Below, piece after piece: positions 32,530 to 44,189 of a stretch of DNA of 64,000 nucleotides. The stretch covers positions 1-64,000 of the forward strand of contig WHVA01000125.1 of the NCBI GenBank assembly GCA_015179125.1, given 5' to 3'. A program made the translations under genes and the position numbers. Numbering within the stretch: the stretch's first letter is position 1; the number at the start of each line of letters is the position of its first letter. Source of the DNA: Gautieria morchelliformis. Taxonomy: Eukaryota > Basidiomycota > Agaricomycetes > Gomphales > Gomphaceae. The notes beneath the pieces are model-generated. The model was given only the letters and a program-made list of their open reading frames with translations. It searched no databases and was not told the DNA's origin.

Positions 32530-33245
32530 CTAGTCTTTGATGCAGTGTCTGCGAGAGGAGGCCATGCGGGAACGCAAGTTTCTAAATAATGCGTACGTCG
32601 ATGCTATACTCCATATCCTGACTGTCTGGTCCCTGCTTGCGCTCACGACACGATCGTCGCCCGGCAGAAATCGGGCAGAGGACACGGAATGTTCATGACC
32701 ACGCAATGTCGCGAAGTTCTGATAATCGTTGTCGACGTCCCATAGTGTCACAAAAGGGTCGTAAGAGCAAGATACTAGAGAGAACCATTCAGCCATCACG
32801 CGATGCGAAGACAGGTAAGCTAGATAAATGAGAGCAGGATTGGCGATTATGACGCACCAAGATTTTTCCCCTTGGAATCTAATTCACAATCCGTCACGGT
32901 TCTTGTATTGAGTGTCCTCTCAAACACTCCCGTCTCCCAATCCCAAATCTTGATTGTCGCGTCCTCGCTCCCCGTGGCCAGGTTGTTAAAAATAGGATGA
33001 AAAGAAAGGGCAGTGACGGGAGCTCTATGTCCCGTCAGGGTATGTTTTGCTGGAGCGCGAGGTAACCACTCCGGATTCGTGCGTTTGGATGTACCAGGGG
33101 GCAGATGTGCCAGATGAGATACTTCTTCTAATGCTTGCGCAAGGCGTGACTCCAGATCTATAATCTAGAAATACCGCATTAGCAACAACGTCAACAGATC
33201 ATTCTCTAATATGCACCTTGCGCTGTAGTCGTATGACCCCAGTCC
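32530..33245 (-). pseudogene. Truncated PAC1/LIS1 (dynein regulator) pseudogene
   Basis: Minus strand, three exon pieces joined by normal introns: KKWTGVIRLQRK (33245-33209), then IIDLESRLAQALEEV with PEWLPRAPAKHTLTGHRAP and ATGSEDATIKIWDWETG (about 33163-32855), then SCSYDPFVTLWDVDN, LRGHEHSVSSARFLPGDDR and SASRDQTVRIWSIAST (about 32780-32610). These are the coiled-coil end and the first WD40 repeats of PAC1/LIS1, the protein that regulates cytoplasmic dynein. The N-terminal LisH domain and the last WD repeats are missing, and the frame runs into unrelated codons after IASTYA, ending at TAG near 32530. Splice sites look intact, so it is a cut-off genomic copy, not a retrocopy. Confidence 0.87.
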
Positions 33246-34410
33246 ACTTTTTGACCAACAAACTGGTTGTTTTCGCGCTCCGCCTGTAACGACCCCAAGC
33301 GCAATGAGGTTCAAGTGTCCGTTCTTATTGAGGACGCGACACACCAGCTTCGCTCGTATGTTTGGGTGTAACCAGCCGCTGAACAGCGAAACGAAAAGTT
33401 GCCTCCCACCCACAGGTCCGGGTGTTAGCCCGACCGAGCCCGAGCCCTATACATGTTATCGCTACCCTCCCCCTTCCCCTACCCGGCCCGAGCCCTGGTC
33501 CAGGGCTGGGTTCAATTTGGAGGAGCCCGAGCCCTGACCCGGGCTTTCGAGCCCGGGAAAACACTATTGGTGTATGCACCCACCCTGTCCCTGCACGACA
33601 GCTTATACGCAACTCGATAGACATCACAGACGCTGTGCAGAAATAATGCTAGTGTTCGATCAATGCGTGGAGTGCCATGGGCGCCGAGAGGTGCGGCCAT
33701 ATGCGATGTCGAAGCCTGGAAAGCAGGTATGCCTCTTCGTCGATCCAGAGGTATATATTGTCAGTGCCACTCACCCACACCATGCACACCTGCCATCGTC
33801 TGCGCTCCGCGCTTGGCTCAACAGGCTCCAAGAAATGAGATTACATGCATCCCACATCCCGAGTTTACCAGTGCCGATGAGCACAAACCCGCCAGCCAGG
33901 TGCATTTGACATTCTGGGGCTGGAGCTTTAGATATCAGACAGCTTCGATACGGTCTCCTCACAAGTCCTCACAAGGGCCTCATCTTCTCTGTGAGATTAA
34001 ACGCTGGCCTAGCTATTCGTTCCTCGACAGTCTTGGAAAACCCAGGTGCAAGATACACCTTATGAGGATCATCACCACCCGGTCACTATTCCAGGATTGA
34101 CGTCCTCTCACCCATGAATAACTCCCTAGCACAATCATGATTTACGCCTGATTCACCACCTTGGCGATCTCTGCCATCCCTCCGGCACTGTTATCACATT
34201 GCCAATCCTCATTTCTCCAGTCCGGTTCTAACCCACTGAGCAGTGCATCAATGGATATCTTCTAAATATCTGTGGAAGTACCCTTCAGAGCAGAGCAAGC
34301 GGCGTGTTGTATGCAAAAGACGTGGACCAACTGTCCGGGACGCCGAATGCATCTCGATCAGGCACGCCCTGTTGACTTGTACCTCACAAGTCTCACCGTC
34401 CCTGGAGAGC
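33246..34410. other. No gene recognised
   Basis: Includes a GC-rich stretch of GCCCGAGCCC-type repeats at 33425-33560, similar in style to part of the chromovirus 1 LTR (6890-6950). No conserved coding sequence was identified on either strand. Confidence 0.4.
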
Positions 34411-37400
34411 CTATTTCCTAGTACGTCACGCTTCGGCTACTCACCGCATACTGCAACGATATTCCTGCTGGAGACAGCACATTGTTTCTGTGGCTTAAAA
34501 TCGCAGCCCGCGACATGACGTGCAGTGCTTATTATAATGGATCCCTAACAAATATTGGGTACGATGGATATTCCTCCTCAGGACGTCCATGGTCCTCATC
34601 GTCACCATGGTACACCTCATCGCTTTCCCTCTGTGAGCCCACGAAACCCGTAAACCCTCAGCCGCCTGCTCCCCGTCCTCCGCTTGGGTGCGTGCGGCAT
34701 CTGGAATGGCTCACTCCGGCTCTGGCTTCTCCGTGAGTGAATCGGCGTGCTTTGTACTGTACCGTATTTCCCGCTCAAGACAGGCAGTTGGTGACTTAGC
34801 GCTGCTAGCTGCAAAGCGAGGTTGGGATCATTCATGTCCGCACAGAGAGGCACGCTCGTCGGATCTACTGCCTTGAACGAACCGAGCAGGGTGTGTAAAC
34901 GCACTAATTGGCAGGGTGCGGGTGCTGGCGGGGGCGTCGCACTCGGCATGACTGACAAAGGGGTTGAGGTTGAACCCAGCATCGCATGCAGTCCGTTCTG
35001 AAGGAGTACGGCGCGGTACAACTATGTGCTGTGCATACACGCACAGGGTAACGAGAAGGATAAACCACACACCAGCCTGTATGTTCATATTGTATTTCCC
35101 ACCCATGTCCACAGCACTCCTGCGTCGTCTCCCTTTGGAAAATTCAGCAATGATCCAGCTACAACAATTGCTTCTCCAAATCCTGGCTGAGAACTACGGC
35201 GGGATGAAAAATTAACGTGCATTTACGAGGGGTAGCTGGCTAAACGTGTGATGGTAAGGTCCGACTCCAGGCTTATTCCCAGCGGTCGATGCTCATCGGC
35301 CACCACGGGGAGCATCTTGGCATGCGATCTGGAACGAAAACCCTTATTTATGCATATCGACGTCGCGCGTAAGGTGGAGATGGCGAAGCGGAGGAGGGGC
35401 TAGACCGGAAATGTCGAATAACCATGAAATGAGGGGGAGTGAAACACCATGTAAACGAACCCTGGCACTGATGCATCGCTCTACATCATCGAGTTCTCCT
35501 CCGAATTGAAGCCTCGGCGCCGATCGCCTCCCCCGTCAGACTCCAGCTGCCAGTGAGGATTTTGAGCAATGTATCCTCTTCGATAAGCCCCAGTCGTGCG
35601 TGGGATATACAGCTATACAGCATGCCCAAGTCGAGCCCTTACCCTACCCTGTCCTGTCATGAGTGTTGTGATAAACACAATTATGATATTTAAACATCTC
35701 TATATATACACAAAAGCTAATAAAATAAAGGAGAATTTATTCAAGATTAAAAATGACACTCACGACACTACAGACACCAGCGTGTGCAAGTGGCAGACAA
35801 CATCATAGATGAAGCTATCTTATCTACCAGATAGATAAGATACAGGCACCAGTCCCTGGGGACTGAATACTGGCATCGGTCATATTTGACTGATCAGAGA
35901 AAGCGTCCCTGTTGGCAATGACATCAGTCATGACATCGACAGGTGCCAGGTCATAGACACCAAGGAGGTGCGGACACCAAACACCACAGAGAGCTACAGA
36001 CTCCGCAGGGGCATCAGATGCTATGGAATGATGATAAGATGTCATTTTGAATGCATATGTCCAATAGCTGCCCCACAGAAGAGGCACAGAGATGGCGATT
36101 TCATTGCCAAGTGCAGCATGTATGCTGCACATGAGAAACATAGCATTTCTTTTTGATTGTACTCCACGACACATCCCACTGATTATTATCCTAACACCAT
36201 GTAGACAGGGGCTTTGTATGATAGATACAAGTCTCTATTCCAAAGTCTATCACCCCTGTGAATATCCCCAACTCTTTTTTATGGTTTTATGACTGCATAC
36301 AGTCACCCCCTTGTTTACACACAGACTCTTGACCCATCTGCTCAGTATCTTGAATCCTAATAGTCATAGGTATTATAGTATAAGTAGCTACCACTAAATG
36401 TATGATAAATTTATTGAGAAATACTGTTTCACCCCTGAAGTATCTGTAGACTTGTTTGATAGCTACAGAACTTAGTTCTTGATATTTTTCCCTAAATCTT
36501 TGTTGAGAGTTCATTATCATTGACTACTCTAAACTGTTTCAAAAGCGAACCCTTTTGAACCACTCGTTCTCTTGATCAAACCTATTCTCTCACTGATACA
36601 GTCATGTGACCAGCATTCACCACCGACGGACATGCCTCACTGAGCTTAGTCAGCACAGCATATATCCAGTGACGGGACAGATGTAGCAGTCCCAGCTGTT
36701 GAGCAACAAAGAATTATATTAATTCTTTGAATCTAATGCCCGTATTCTAAAAATAAGGTGCCAAGGAACATGACACCTGCAGCCTTGAAGCCCAAGATTG
36801 TGAGAAGAGCAGGCAATGACAAGAGAAAGAGTGATGGCTTGTGCAGGCTCATGACACAAAAAAGACCGACTTTCACAAAGACCATATCGTGCAGCCTGAC
36901 TAACTGTACTCCATTTCTCACTGTGCCCCACTTCTCACTCTGTGATTTCCCTGCCTTCCCTACCATCGCCGTCTCCACGCCTCTCCACCCCAGGGGCATT
37001 GGCTAGCATGCCTAAAAGAAACTAATTGTCGACGGGCCTCGCCTCACCCCTACTTTGGATAGGTATTTTATCCCAGCCTGCTAGCGACCGCGATCCACTG
37101 TGGTAGTTGGGTTGTGGGGTCCTAGGGCCTCAGTTACATTGTTCTTGTCCTATTCCGAGTGTGCACGGCTTCGAGTGGGACCAGGCCATCAATTACCCAT
37201 GTGAGATCATGTGCGTATCCATCCCTCCTCTTCCAAGGACAGTTTAACTTTCATAACTAGTGTAATCCCACCCTATAGTCATATTCTCAGTCACCCGCTC
37301 GTTTTCCTACTCATATCCTTTGCTATGCTCCCCAAACTGCTCCAATCACCCACATGATATTACGAAATAGGAAGGAGGCTGAATTTGGGTATATGACCTA

Positions 37401-37490
37401 AGGAACCCCCACACCTCAAGGGGCCACTGCCTCCAATGCTATTTCCAGGGCGGAATCTTTCACTCAGTTGTCATGTGTGTGCGTGCAGTA
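34411..37490 (-). pseudogene. Segmental duplication, copy 2 (with a 1.1-kb insertion)
   Basis: Matches 23438-25460 in order and orientation. The methyltransferase-like tail is again recognisable (near 34750-34620, minus, APQPPEG-like and VYGFRGLTEGKR in a shifted frame), as is the hydrophobic helix PSLFLLSLPALLTILGFKAA (36930-36750). Frames are broken. The match is interrupted from about 35661 to 36750. Confidence 0.55.
35661..36750. mobile_element. Unclassified AT-rich insertion in duplication copy 2
   Basis: Absent at the equivalent point of copy 1 (after the CCTACCCTGTC stretch near 24660). AT-rich, with TATATATACAC near 35700 and a short palindrome CTATCTTATCTACCAGATAG near 35815. No coding similarity was recognised. 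Ends were not resolved well enough to call the element type. Confidence 0.45.
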
Positions 37491-38470
37491 TATCATACAT
37501 GTAATTATCAGGTATCAGGTGAGGTCAATGATAATAATCAAATAAACCTCCTGACAAAACAACAAGATAAGAATAGTACAAAGGATAGTTCAGTAAATAA
37601 GTCTCCTCAAAGGAGTAAAACTAGATCAAAACCAGATAGGAAACCAAAGATAGATAACCAATCAAAACTAGTTGAGATCTCAATATTCAATTCTCTTGAC
37701 AAGAAAGGAAATATTGATACTCGATCAATATTTGAGATTGATAATAAGAAAAACAAGCAGAATAGATTATATTCCAAAAATGAGAGATCAATGCTAGATA
37801 TTCTTCTTGATAGGTGCCCACCAATTATCTCAGATCAAACCCCAGAAGCTGAGGTATTGTGACCTCTACATTTGTGAGTCATGGAACCTTGTCCACCTGT
37901 TGATCTAAAATTTGGAACAGAGAGACATAGCATATAAGCTGAAGTTCCAAATGACCCATAATGATAGAGTATAAAGACATAAGATGGATGATTAACTGGT
38001 ATTATTATCATGGAATCTGATAAGTATAATCCACTCTCCTCTTTTGCTTTTTAACCAGGAAGTTGAATTTATACTTATAATCCTATTAGGTTGATGAATT
38101 ATGTATCATACATATTCTGGAATGTTTGTTTCTAAATACTAATTCAAGTACTGGAATTATCATCATATTCCATGGCAACTATTACTGTACTATTTGGTAG
38201 GATATGTGAGTGTATTTCTACCAAAATCAGATCTTATGATGTTAGAGATAGAATAAAGTATAATAACTAGTCATTGTTATCTACTCACGGAAGTGAATGT
38301 ATTGGTTATATAAGTCATTATATATGAAGGATATGTAGTAAGAGCAAAAATCATAATACTTAGCAATGTTTCTATTAAGATTCTTGATGATAAATATCAA
38401 GACTGTAGAAACCAAGCTTTTAAATAAAGATTATACTTGGTCAGACTATCTTATGACTCATAGATTATCT
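37490..38470 (+). other. AT-rich island with an unassigned ORF
   Basis: Base composition drops sharply to roughly one-third GC. An ORF at 37473-37862 is rich in K, N, S and I (SKNERSMLDILLDRCPPIIS near its end), and a second open stretch at 38366-38470 reads NKDYTWSDYLMTHRLSHQVV before running into gypsy sequence. Not recognised. It could be a captured foreign fragment, an organelle-derived piece, or the gag of a different element. Confidence 0.4.
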
Positions 38471-38479
38471 CACCAAGTT

Positions 38480-39762
38480 GTAAAATGTAATAGACCAAAG
38501 AGCTTAGTTGGTAAAGCACCTAATGAGGGGGAGGGTGACCCTCAGGAAACCAAGGATCAAGAAGGGAACGGCGAGCCAGCAGGAGCCTGGGAGCCAGAAC
38601 CATCCCAATACTACGATTGGGATGAAGACATGGCAGACAACCAGACTGCCTACAGATCCAGCGCGATTAGAACCGCGCAGGTAGATGAGACAGCCAAAGT
38701 AATGGCTGCTCGAACGACGGCCCCAGACAAGGCGGCTGAACCGATGTATCATCATCAGAGCAAACACCGCACGCGCCTGGTACGGCCGTTCAGTGAAAGC
38801 TGTACCCTGTCGGGGTACTGGGAAATCGGTGGCACAAAGGCCCACTGTCTGCTAGACAGTGGGAGTGAAGGGGTACTGCTATCCCCCAAATTCACACGTG
38901 CCACTGGCATAAAGACATTTGCCTTGGAACAGCAAATTGACCTGCAATTGGCGTGCATCAGTAGTCGATCAATGATAAACTACGGGACAAACACGTGTTG
39001 GGTGCATTTATGCTCCTGCACCAAAATCAAGCATAATATATTCAATTTATTGTGTGGTGTTTCAATATTTTCTCATATTGTTCTTGTACCATGCATCCAT
39101 TTCTCTGCTTATTTTAGAAATTTTCCAGTCACTCTCTATCTCTCCATTTCATTCTGTTATTTCTACTTTCACAGGCGGCTGCACCCAGCGGAGTTTGAAA
39201 TGACTTCGACGCGCGAGCCCTTGGGCGCTAAAGGGCCGGGTGCAAGTATATGCCTTCTGAGACAGGATTACACTCCTCTCTCAGTGACAATAAATTCACT
39301 GAGAGAGGCGAGTAGTATTCTTCATATTTACATAGCATGTTGACTGAAAATCATGTAGTATATTTGATTCTAGGTATTGTATTAATACATCAGTGACAAT
39401 AAATTCACTGAGAGAGTATATTTGATTCTAGCTTTCTAAGAACTCTACCGAACCTTCCCTGCCATAGCCCCTAGTTTCTCACAACACGACCATTAGATTT
39501 GGTCGCGAAACAGTTGAAGAATACTTCGACGTGGCAAACGTCGAGTACTACGATGCTATCTTGGGGACTTTGTTCCTAAGGAAACTAGGGGTGACCCTGG
39601 ACTTTGCCAGTCCAAGGACGATCCATGTGGGGAATGAAACCATCCCCACAGGAAAAGTAAGCTTCAATGACGAAAAGTCATCGAAGAACGGTGCGGACCC
39701 AAAGGTGAGTAGAACCACCTCAGGGCCCACGCCCCCCCTGGCCAATTGAAGCCAGGAGGACA
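38480..39762 (+). pseudogene. Gypsy 3 gag-protease remnant
   Basis: Acidic linker (NEGEGDPQETKDQEGNGEP), then a retropepsin: GTKAHCLLDSGSEGVLLSP with the catalytic DSG at about 38860. It breaks at INYGTN, where a solo LTR sits, and resumes at 39489 with RFGRETVEEYFDVANVEYYD and ILGTLFLRKLGVTLDF, the second half of the same protease. Frame after removal of the LTR looks continuous. Confidence 0.8.
38996..39483 (+). mobile_element. Solo LTR, copia type (488 bp) with internal duplications
   Basis: Starts TGTTGGGTGCATTTATGC, ends AGTTTCTCACA, flanked by ACACG on both sides (38991-38995 and 39484-39488). Its start matches the LTR of the minus-strand copia at 62409. A hairpin CTCAGTGACAATAAATTCACTGAG occurs twice (about 39277 and 39391), each near a GTATATTTGATTCTAG copy. 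Confidence 0.85.
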
Positions 39763-39899
39763 AGTCTCGCGACTCATCCTCACCCTCTCCCTACACCCAT
39801 AGGGAGAGATGCTGTCATCTCATGATGAAGGCGCTAGAAAAAAAGAAAAAAGCCGCTGAGCACCAGGGGTCCAAACAGACGTACATGGTGCTTGATGGC

Positions 39900-41026
39900 T
39901 GCTGAAACGACAACCATTGTCCTCACGGACGATGACATCCCTCACTTGCGTGAGGAATGGATGGACAAGATCGCTGACCTCGTCGGTGGTATTCCGTTGG
40001 AACTCCCTCACGGAAGGTGAATCATGAGATCAATCTTATTGATCCCAAAAAACGCATGCGGTATAGACTACCCAAGTGTCCTGAACACTTCCGTGAGGAA
40101 TTGTCTGTAAAGCTAGAATGATACACCACTGCGAAGTGGTGGATACCAGCAGTGGCCCATCAAGCAGTGCCAATTGCTGTGTGTACCAAAGAAAAACGGT
40201 ACGTTACGTACCGTCTTTGACCTGCAACAGCAGAACGAGAACACAGTGAAGGACGTGATGCCCTTCCCAGATCAGGCTGTTATCAGGAGCGATGTCGCTC
40301 GCTGTAAATACAGGATGAAACTCAATATGTCAGAGGCATACGAGCAAATCCATATTCGTCCTGAAGATGTCCCAAAGACAGCCTTTGCGATGATCCTTGG
40401 CACGTTTAGGAGCCAAGTGATCCAGATGGGGGATTGCAATGCCCCATAGACGTTTCAATGTCTCATGACATCGATATTCCGTGACTGCATAGGTCGCTTC
40501 ATCCATGTCTACATGGACGACATTTTCATCTTCTCGCACTCGATAAAAGAGCACAAGGAACATTTCTGCATAGTCTTCCGCAGACTACGGAGCAGCCATC
40601 TCTTCTTAAGTAAAAAGAAGGTTGATCTCTATTCAGAAAGAATGGAGTGCCTTGGCCACATCATAGATGGCCAAGGGGTTCACGTGGATGGAGACAAAAT
40701 GCAACGCATCTGCGAGTGGAGGAGGCCTCGCACATTTAACGACATGCAGAGATTCCTTGGCCTCGTTCAATACCTGGCACACTACATGCCAGATGTCAGC
40801 GCATACACCAGGCTCTTATCGGGATGTGTGCACAACAACCATCCATTTGAATGGACGCCATTGCTGGACAAATGCTTCCACAGCATAAGGGCGCTGGCCT
40901 GCAAGGCCCCGATCCTGCGTCCCATCGACGCACAGAATGCAGACCCAATATGGGTCATCACTGACGGTTCAAAGTCTGGTGTCGGTGCCATCTACAGCCA
41001 GGGACCAGACTGGAGAACCTGTCGGC
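39900..41026 (+). pseudogene. Gypsy 3 reverse transcriptase and start of RNase H
   Basis: LREEWMDKIADLVGG near 39940 begins the pre-RT linker; frameshifts and a TGA follow (near 40018 and 40121). From 40174: LCVPKKNGTLRTVFDLQQQN, KLNMSEAYEQIHIRPED, AFAMILGTFRSQVIQMGDCN, a TAG at 40447, then the catalytic HVYMDDIFIFSH near 40505 and LGLVQYLAHYMPDVSAYT. RNase H opens with ITDGSKSGVGAIYSQGP near 40960 and is cut at TCR by a solo LTR. Confidence 0.88.
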
Positions 41027-42301
41027 TGTCAAGATTGGTTTTCAGGCGATAATATCGTGTATTAGTGAACACAGCGAATGCCCGAATAACTTGTGCGAAT
41101 AAGTATGCCATTCGGCGAATAGGTGAACCAATGAATGTTCACAAGGTAAGAGGGTTTGGCTAAACGGGGCTTACCCTATCTACAGTCATAGCGAAATAGC
41201 CCGTGGTTCTTGACGATGTAACGTGCAAGATCTCACGGAAGGGCTGTCTAAGTCTCGACAATCCCTTCGCTGGCGAAGGTGCTCCTTTGGAGCCCTTCAC
41301 CAACAGCACAGAAAATGGTTCGAAGGCTAAGGTAATGAAGATGAAGTATGAGAACTCACCAGTGATGCCTAAGTCCTCTGCTGGTCGAAGATAGAAATCT
41401 ACAAGAGAAGGCTTAAGATGCTGATCACAGCGAGGTCAAGTTTGCACAAGATGGACGACGTATGATAATTGAACTGGGGAATATACATGCGAATGTAAAC
41501 TACTTATATCGAATGCTCATAAGGTGTCAGCGAATAGGAAAGAGGCCGTCATGAGTCAGGGTTGGATAGGGGTACGCAGTCATGATACAACATAGATGAA
41601 ATAAACATACGATAGAATGAGAGAAGAGGGAGAACATGAAATGACAGAGGGTGAAGGTGGCGAAGACACCTGCGTACGAAACCATGTCTTGGGGCCCACA
41701 TATACACTGCCCTGCACGGGTTCTTCATCTACTGGGTTGATCCCACACTACCCACGGGTAGGACGTCCTGCGAACGCACCCTGCTCATATGAACACCAAA
41801 AGGGGGTTGGATCGAGAAGCTGATGGAGTTACTGACGAGCCATTATGCTGGATAGGGATGTCGATCGTGATTTGATGGTGTGACTGCTGGTGAATGATGC
41901 GAGCAGCGAATGGTTGTTCAGCGAAATATGAGGAAGGGTGAACAGAGGTGACATAGAGGAGGAGAGGTCGAGGTGGGGGGCGAAGCCGAGTGAACACTAG
42001 GGAGGAGTAGCGAAAGGGGAAATGGGGGTAACAAGGTGCAGGAAATACACAGGTCATGACAATCCAATTACCAGAACACCATCAGAAGAGGGTTGCGCAG
42101 AGGAGGTGGCAGACCCAGCGATGACTGCCGAGTCAGTCCCAAGACGTCGATCGTGCATTCGATGGCGTGGCTATGGTAATTGGTGCGAACAGCGATAATT
42201 GCTTGCTGAACATGACAATGGCGATCGGAATGAACACGAAGGTGGAGTGAGAAAATAGGGAAACTGAGCTTCTGAGTATGGGAAATAAACGCGCCATGAC
42301 A
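41027..42301 (+). mobile_element. Solo LTR, family A, copy 2 (1,275 bp)
   Basis: Same ends as copy 1 (TGTCAAGATTGG ... CATGACA), with the perfect target duplication TCGGC (41022-41026 and 42302-42306). Removing it restores the RNase H frame of gypsy 3. Diverged from copy 1 by scattered, mostly transition, differences. Confidence 0.95.
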
Positions 42302-42653
42302 TCGGCCAGCTGGCTTCTTGTCAAAGAAGTTCAGTGTTGCACAGCAACACTACAGAACACACGAGCACGAAACCATCGCCCTGCTCGAAGCCCTAATGAA
42401 GTGGGAGGACAAACTCCTAGGGCGAAAGTTCACCCTAGTCACGGACCACAAGGGTCTCGAGTACTTCGAGACCCAAAAGAACCTGTCTGATAGACAGGTC
42501 CTGTGGTGGGAGTTCCTATCCCGCTTCAATTACAACACCATCCACGTTGACGGCGTTGAAAACAAAGTAGCAGACTGCCTATCCCGCTACTATGAGAGCG
42601 ATACGGGTGACGAGAAGCACCCGGATCACGTCTTCATCAACGCAGATGCGTGA
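42302..42653 (+). pseudogene. Gypsy 3 RNase H, second half
   Basis: KKFSVAQQHYRTHEHETIAL, WEDKLLGRKFTLVTDHKGLE and NKVADCLSRYYES, the end of RNase H with the DHK and adjacent acidic positions. Continuous with the part before 41027 once the LTR is left out. A TGA follows at 42651. Confidence 0.88.
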
Positions 42654-43378
42654 CTAGACCCGGATGGTGAGCTAATGCCCACCGACCAATACATGGAGCT
42701 GCATACAGCAGCTACGAGGTGATCAACTCGCCTCACAGAGAAAACAGAGCCACAAATATTAGAAGCAGCGGCTATGAACGAGGGCCCCATCAAGGAACCC
42801 CACCACAACGCGTCATTGCCAGACAACGACAACGACAATGACAACAACATCCACGTCATTACCACAGGCAATGATGGAGCTCCCCTACATGTAAGTGTAG
42901 AAGAGAATTTGGACCTGCCAAAGGTCCTATGCGACTCCTACCATAAGGAGCCCATGTTCTCAAAGATCATGGGGAACCCGGATGCCCATCCAAGATTTGG
43001 CATCCGGGATGAGCTGATTTGGACAAAGAATCAGCTCAAGAGGGATGTCATAGCCATCCCTCGGAACGTGTTTCAAGGGGGAAGGAGGCTGATTGAGATC
43101 ATAATTGATCACGCCCACCAGACAATTGGCCACTACAGTCAACTGAAAACTTCGAACTACATTCGAAGGAAATACTGGTGGCCCAGTATGGCCTGGACAT
43201 CGAGGCATTCTTCACTTTGTGTGCGAAGTGTCAGACTACCAAGACAGGCACGCAGCAGCCTGCAGGGCTACTACATAGCCTGCCCATACCTGATAGACCA
43301 TGGCAATCTATCAGGATTGACTTCATGGGCCCATTTCCCAAGTCGAATGACTGATTACCTTATGGTAATATCCCCAAG
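42654..43378 (+). pseudogene. Gypsy 3 linker and truncated integrase
   Basis: An Asn/Asp-rich linker, then IRDELIWTKNQLKRDVIAIP, the integrase zinc finger (HAHQTIGHYSQLKTSNYIRR, then in a shifted frame LCAKCQTTKTG) and KYWWPSM. IRIDFMGPFPKS, the start of the catalytic core, is the last recognisable piece before an abrupt end near 43372. Confidence 0.82.
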
Positions 43379-43699
43379 TTGCTAACACCATCAACATCCA
43401 CGCCACGACTAGCGGCCCCAAAGAAGGGGGCCACTGCAATATTTTCCAAAAAGCTAGCTCCCGAAACCTGGGAGATAGTGTCATGGAACGACGGCCTCGC
43501 CATTATCCACTGGGATAAATGCGAATGTTGCAAGTCATATGCAACCCACCTAGCAGAGTCATCAAACTCCGGTAAGATACGGATGCTAGACGATGACATA
43601 GCCTACGCCGTTGAGGACACCTGGCCCTGGATCACCAAAGGGGCCAGGAGGATGGCAGTCGAGGACGCTCAGGCAGAGATTGAGCGCCTCAAGCGGGAC
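43379..43699 (+). pseudogene. Unassigned gag-like ORF fragment
   Basis: Open frame with WDKCECCKSYATHLAESSNS and AVEDAQAEIERLKRDC. The Cys cluster and terminal coiled coil resemble structural proteins of fungal retroelements, but no family is certain. It is cut at 43700 by the LTR of chromovirus 2. Confidence 0.4.
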
Positions 43700-44189
43700 T
43701 GTAAGGGCAACCCTGGCTGGTTGTGGAGATCACACTACCACACAACTGACAAGGGGAAATCCAAAGTATTTATAAATGAACAGAGTATACAAGAGAGGGG
43801 ATTCTCACCTGACAAGGGGAAATCCAAAGAGAAAAGTCTAAGGACCCCCAATGTCAGCGAGCCCGTATTATACTACGCTGCGCAGCCAGGGACAACACTT
43901 GGCACCGGCCATCAACCCTGCATCTCCCTGACCACCCTGACCCTTGATCGACCCTTGATGCCACCTATTATGTGAGTTGCTTGATTTCCGACACTGTTCC
44001 GAGAGTGGAAGTTGGAAATTGGAGTGGAACTGGCAAGGCGAACAGAACTGGTGGAAGTTCTCCCAGAAGCGGAATCATTTCCGCAAGCGGAGGCGGAGAT
44101 GGAATCGGAACCGGAACCGGAGTCGGAAATGGAGTCGGAACTGGGTGTGGTGTCGGAACTGGAAATGGAACACAGGGTGTCCCCTGACA
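43700..44189 (-). mobile_element. Chromovirus 2 3' LTR (490 bp)
   Basis: On the minus strand starts TGTCAGGGGACACCC just after a polypurine tract (GAGGGGGGGTGA at about 44190-44202) and ends GGTTGCCCTTACA. Contains two copies of CTGACAAGGGGAAATCC and a GGAACC/GGAGTC-type hexamer array near 44090-44170. Confidence 0.9.

Larger units (their letters stand above)
38480..43378 (+). mobile_element. Ty3/gypsy element 3 (broken, no LTRs identified)
   Basis: Plus-strand remains of protease, RT, RNase H and integrase, interrupted by two solo LTRs of different families (38996-39483 and 41027-42301) and several stops or frameshifts. Gag and both LTRs are absent or too decayed to see. The integrase ends abruptly at about 43372 and unrelated sequence follows. 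Confidence 0.85.

Noticed and set aside
38498..38530. GAGCTTAGTTGGTAAAGC, which resembles a tRNA D-arm
   Set aside because: No matching acceptor, anticodon or T-arm nearby; it is the join between the AT-rich island and gypsy sequence.
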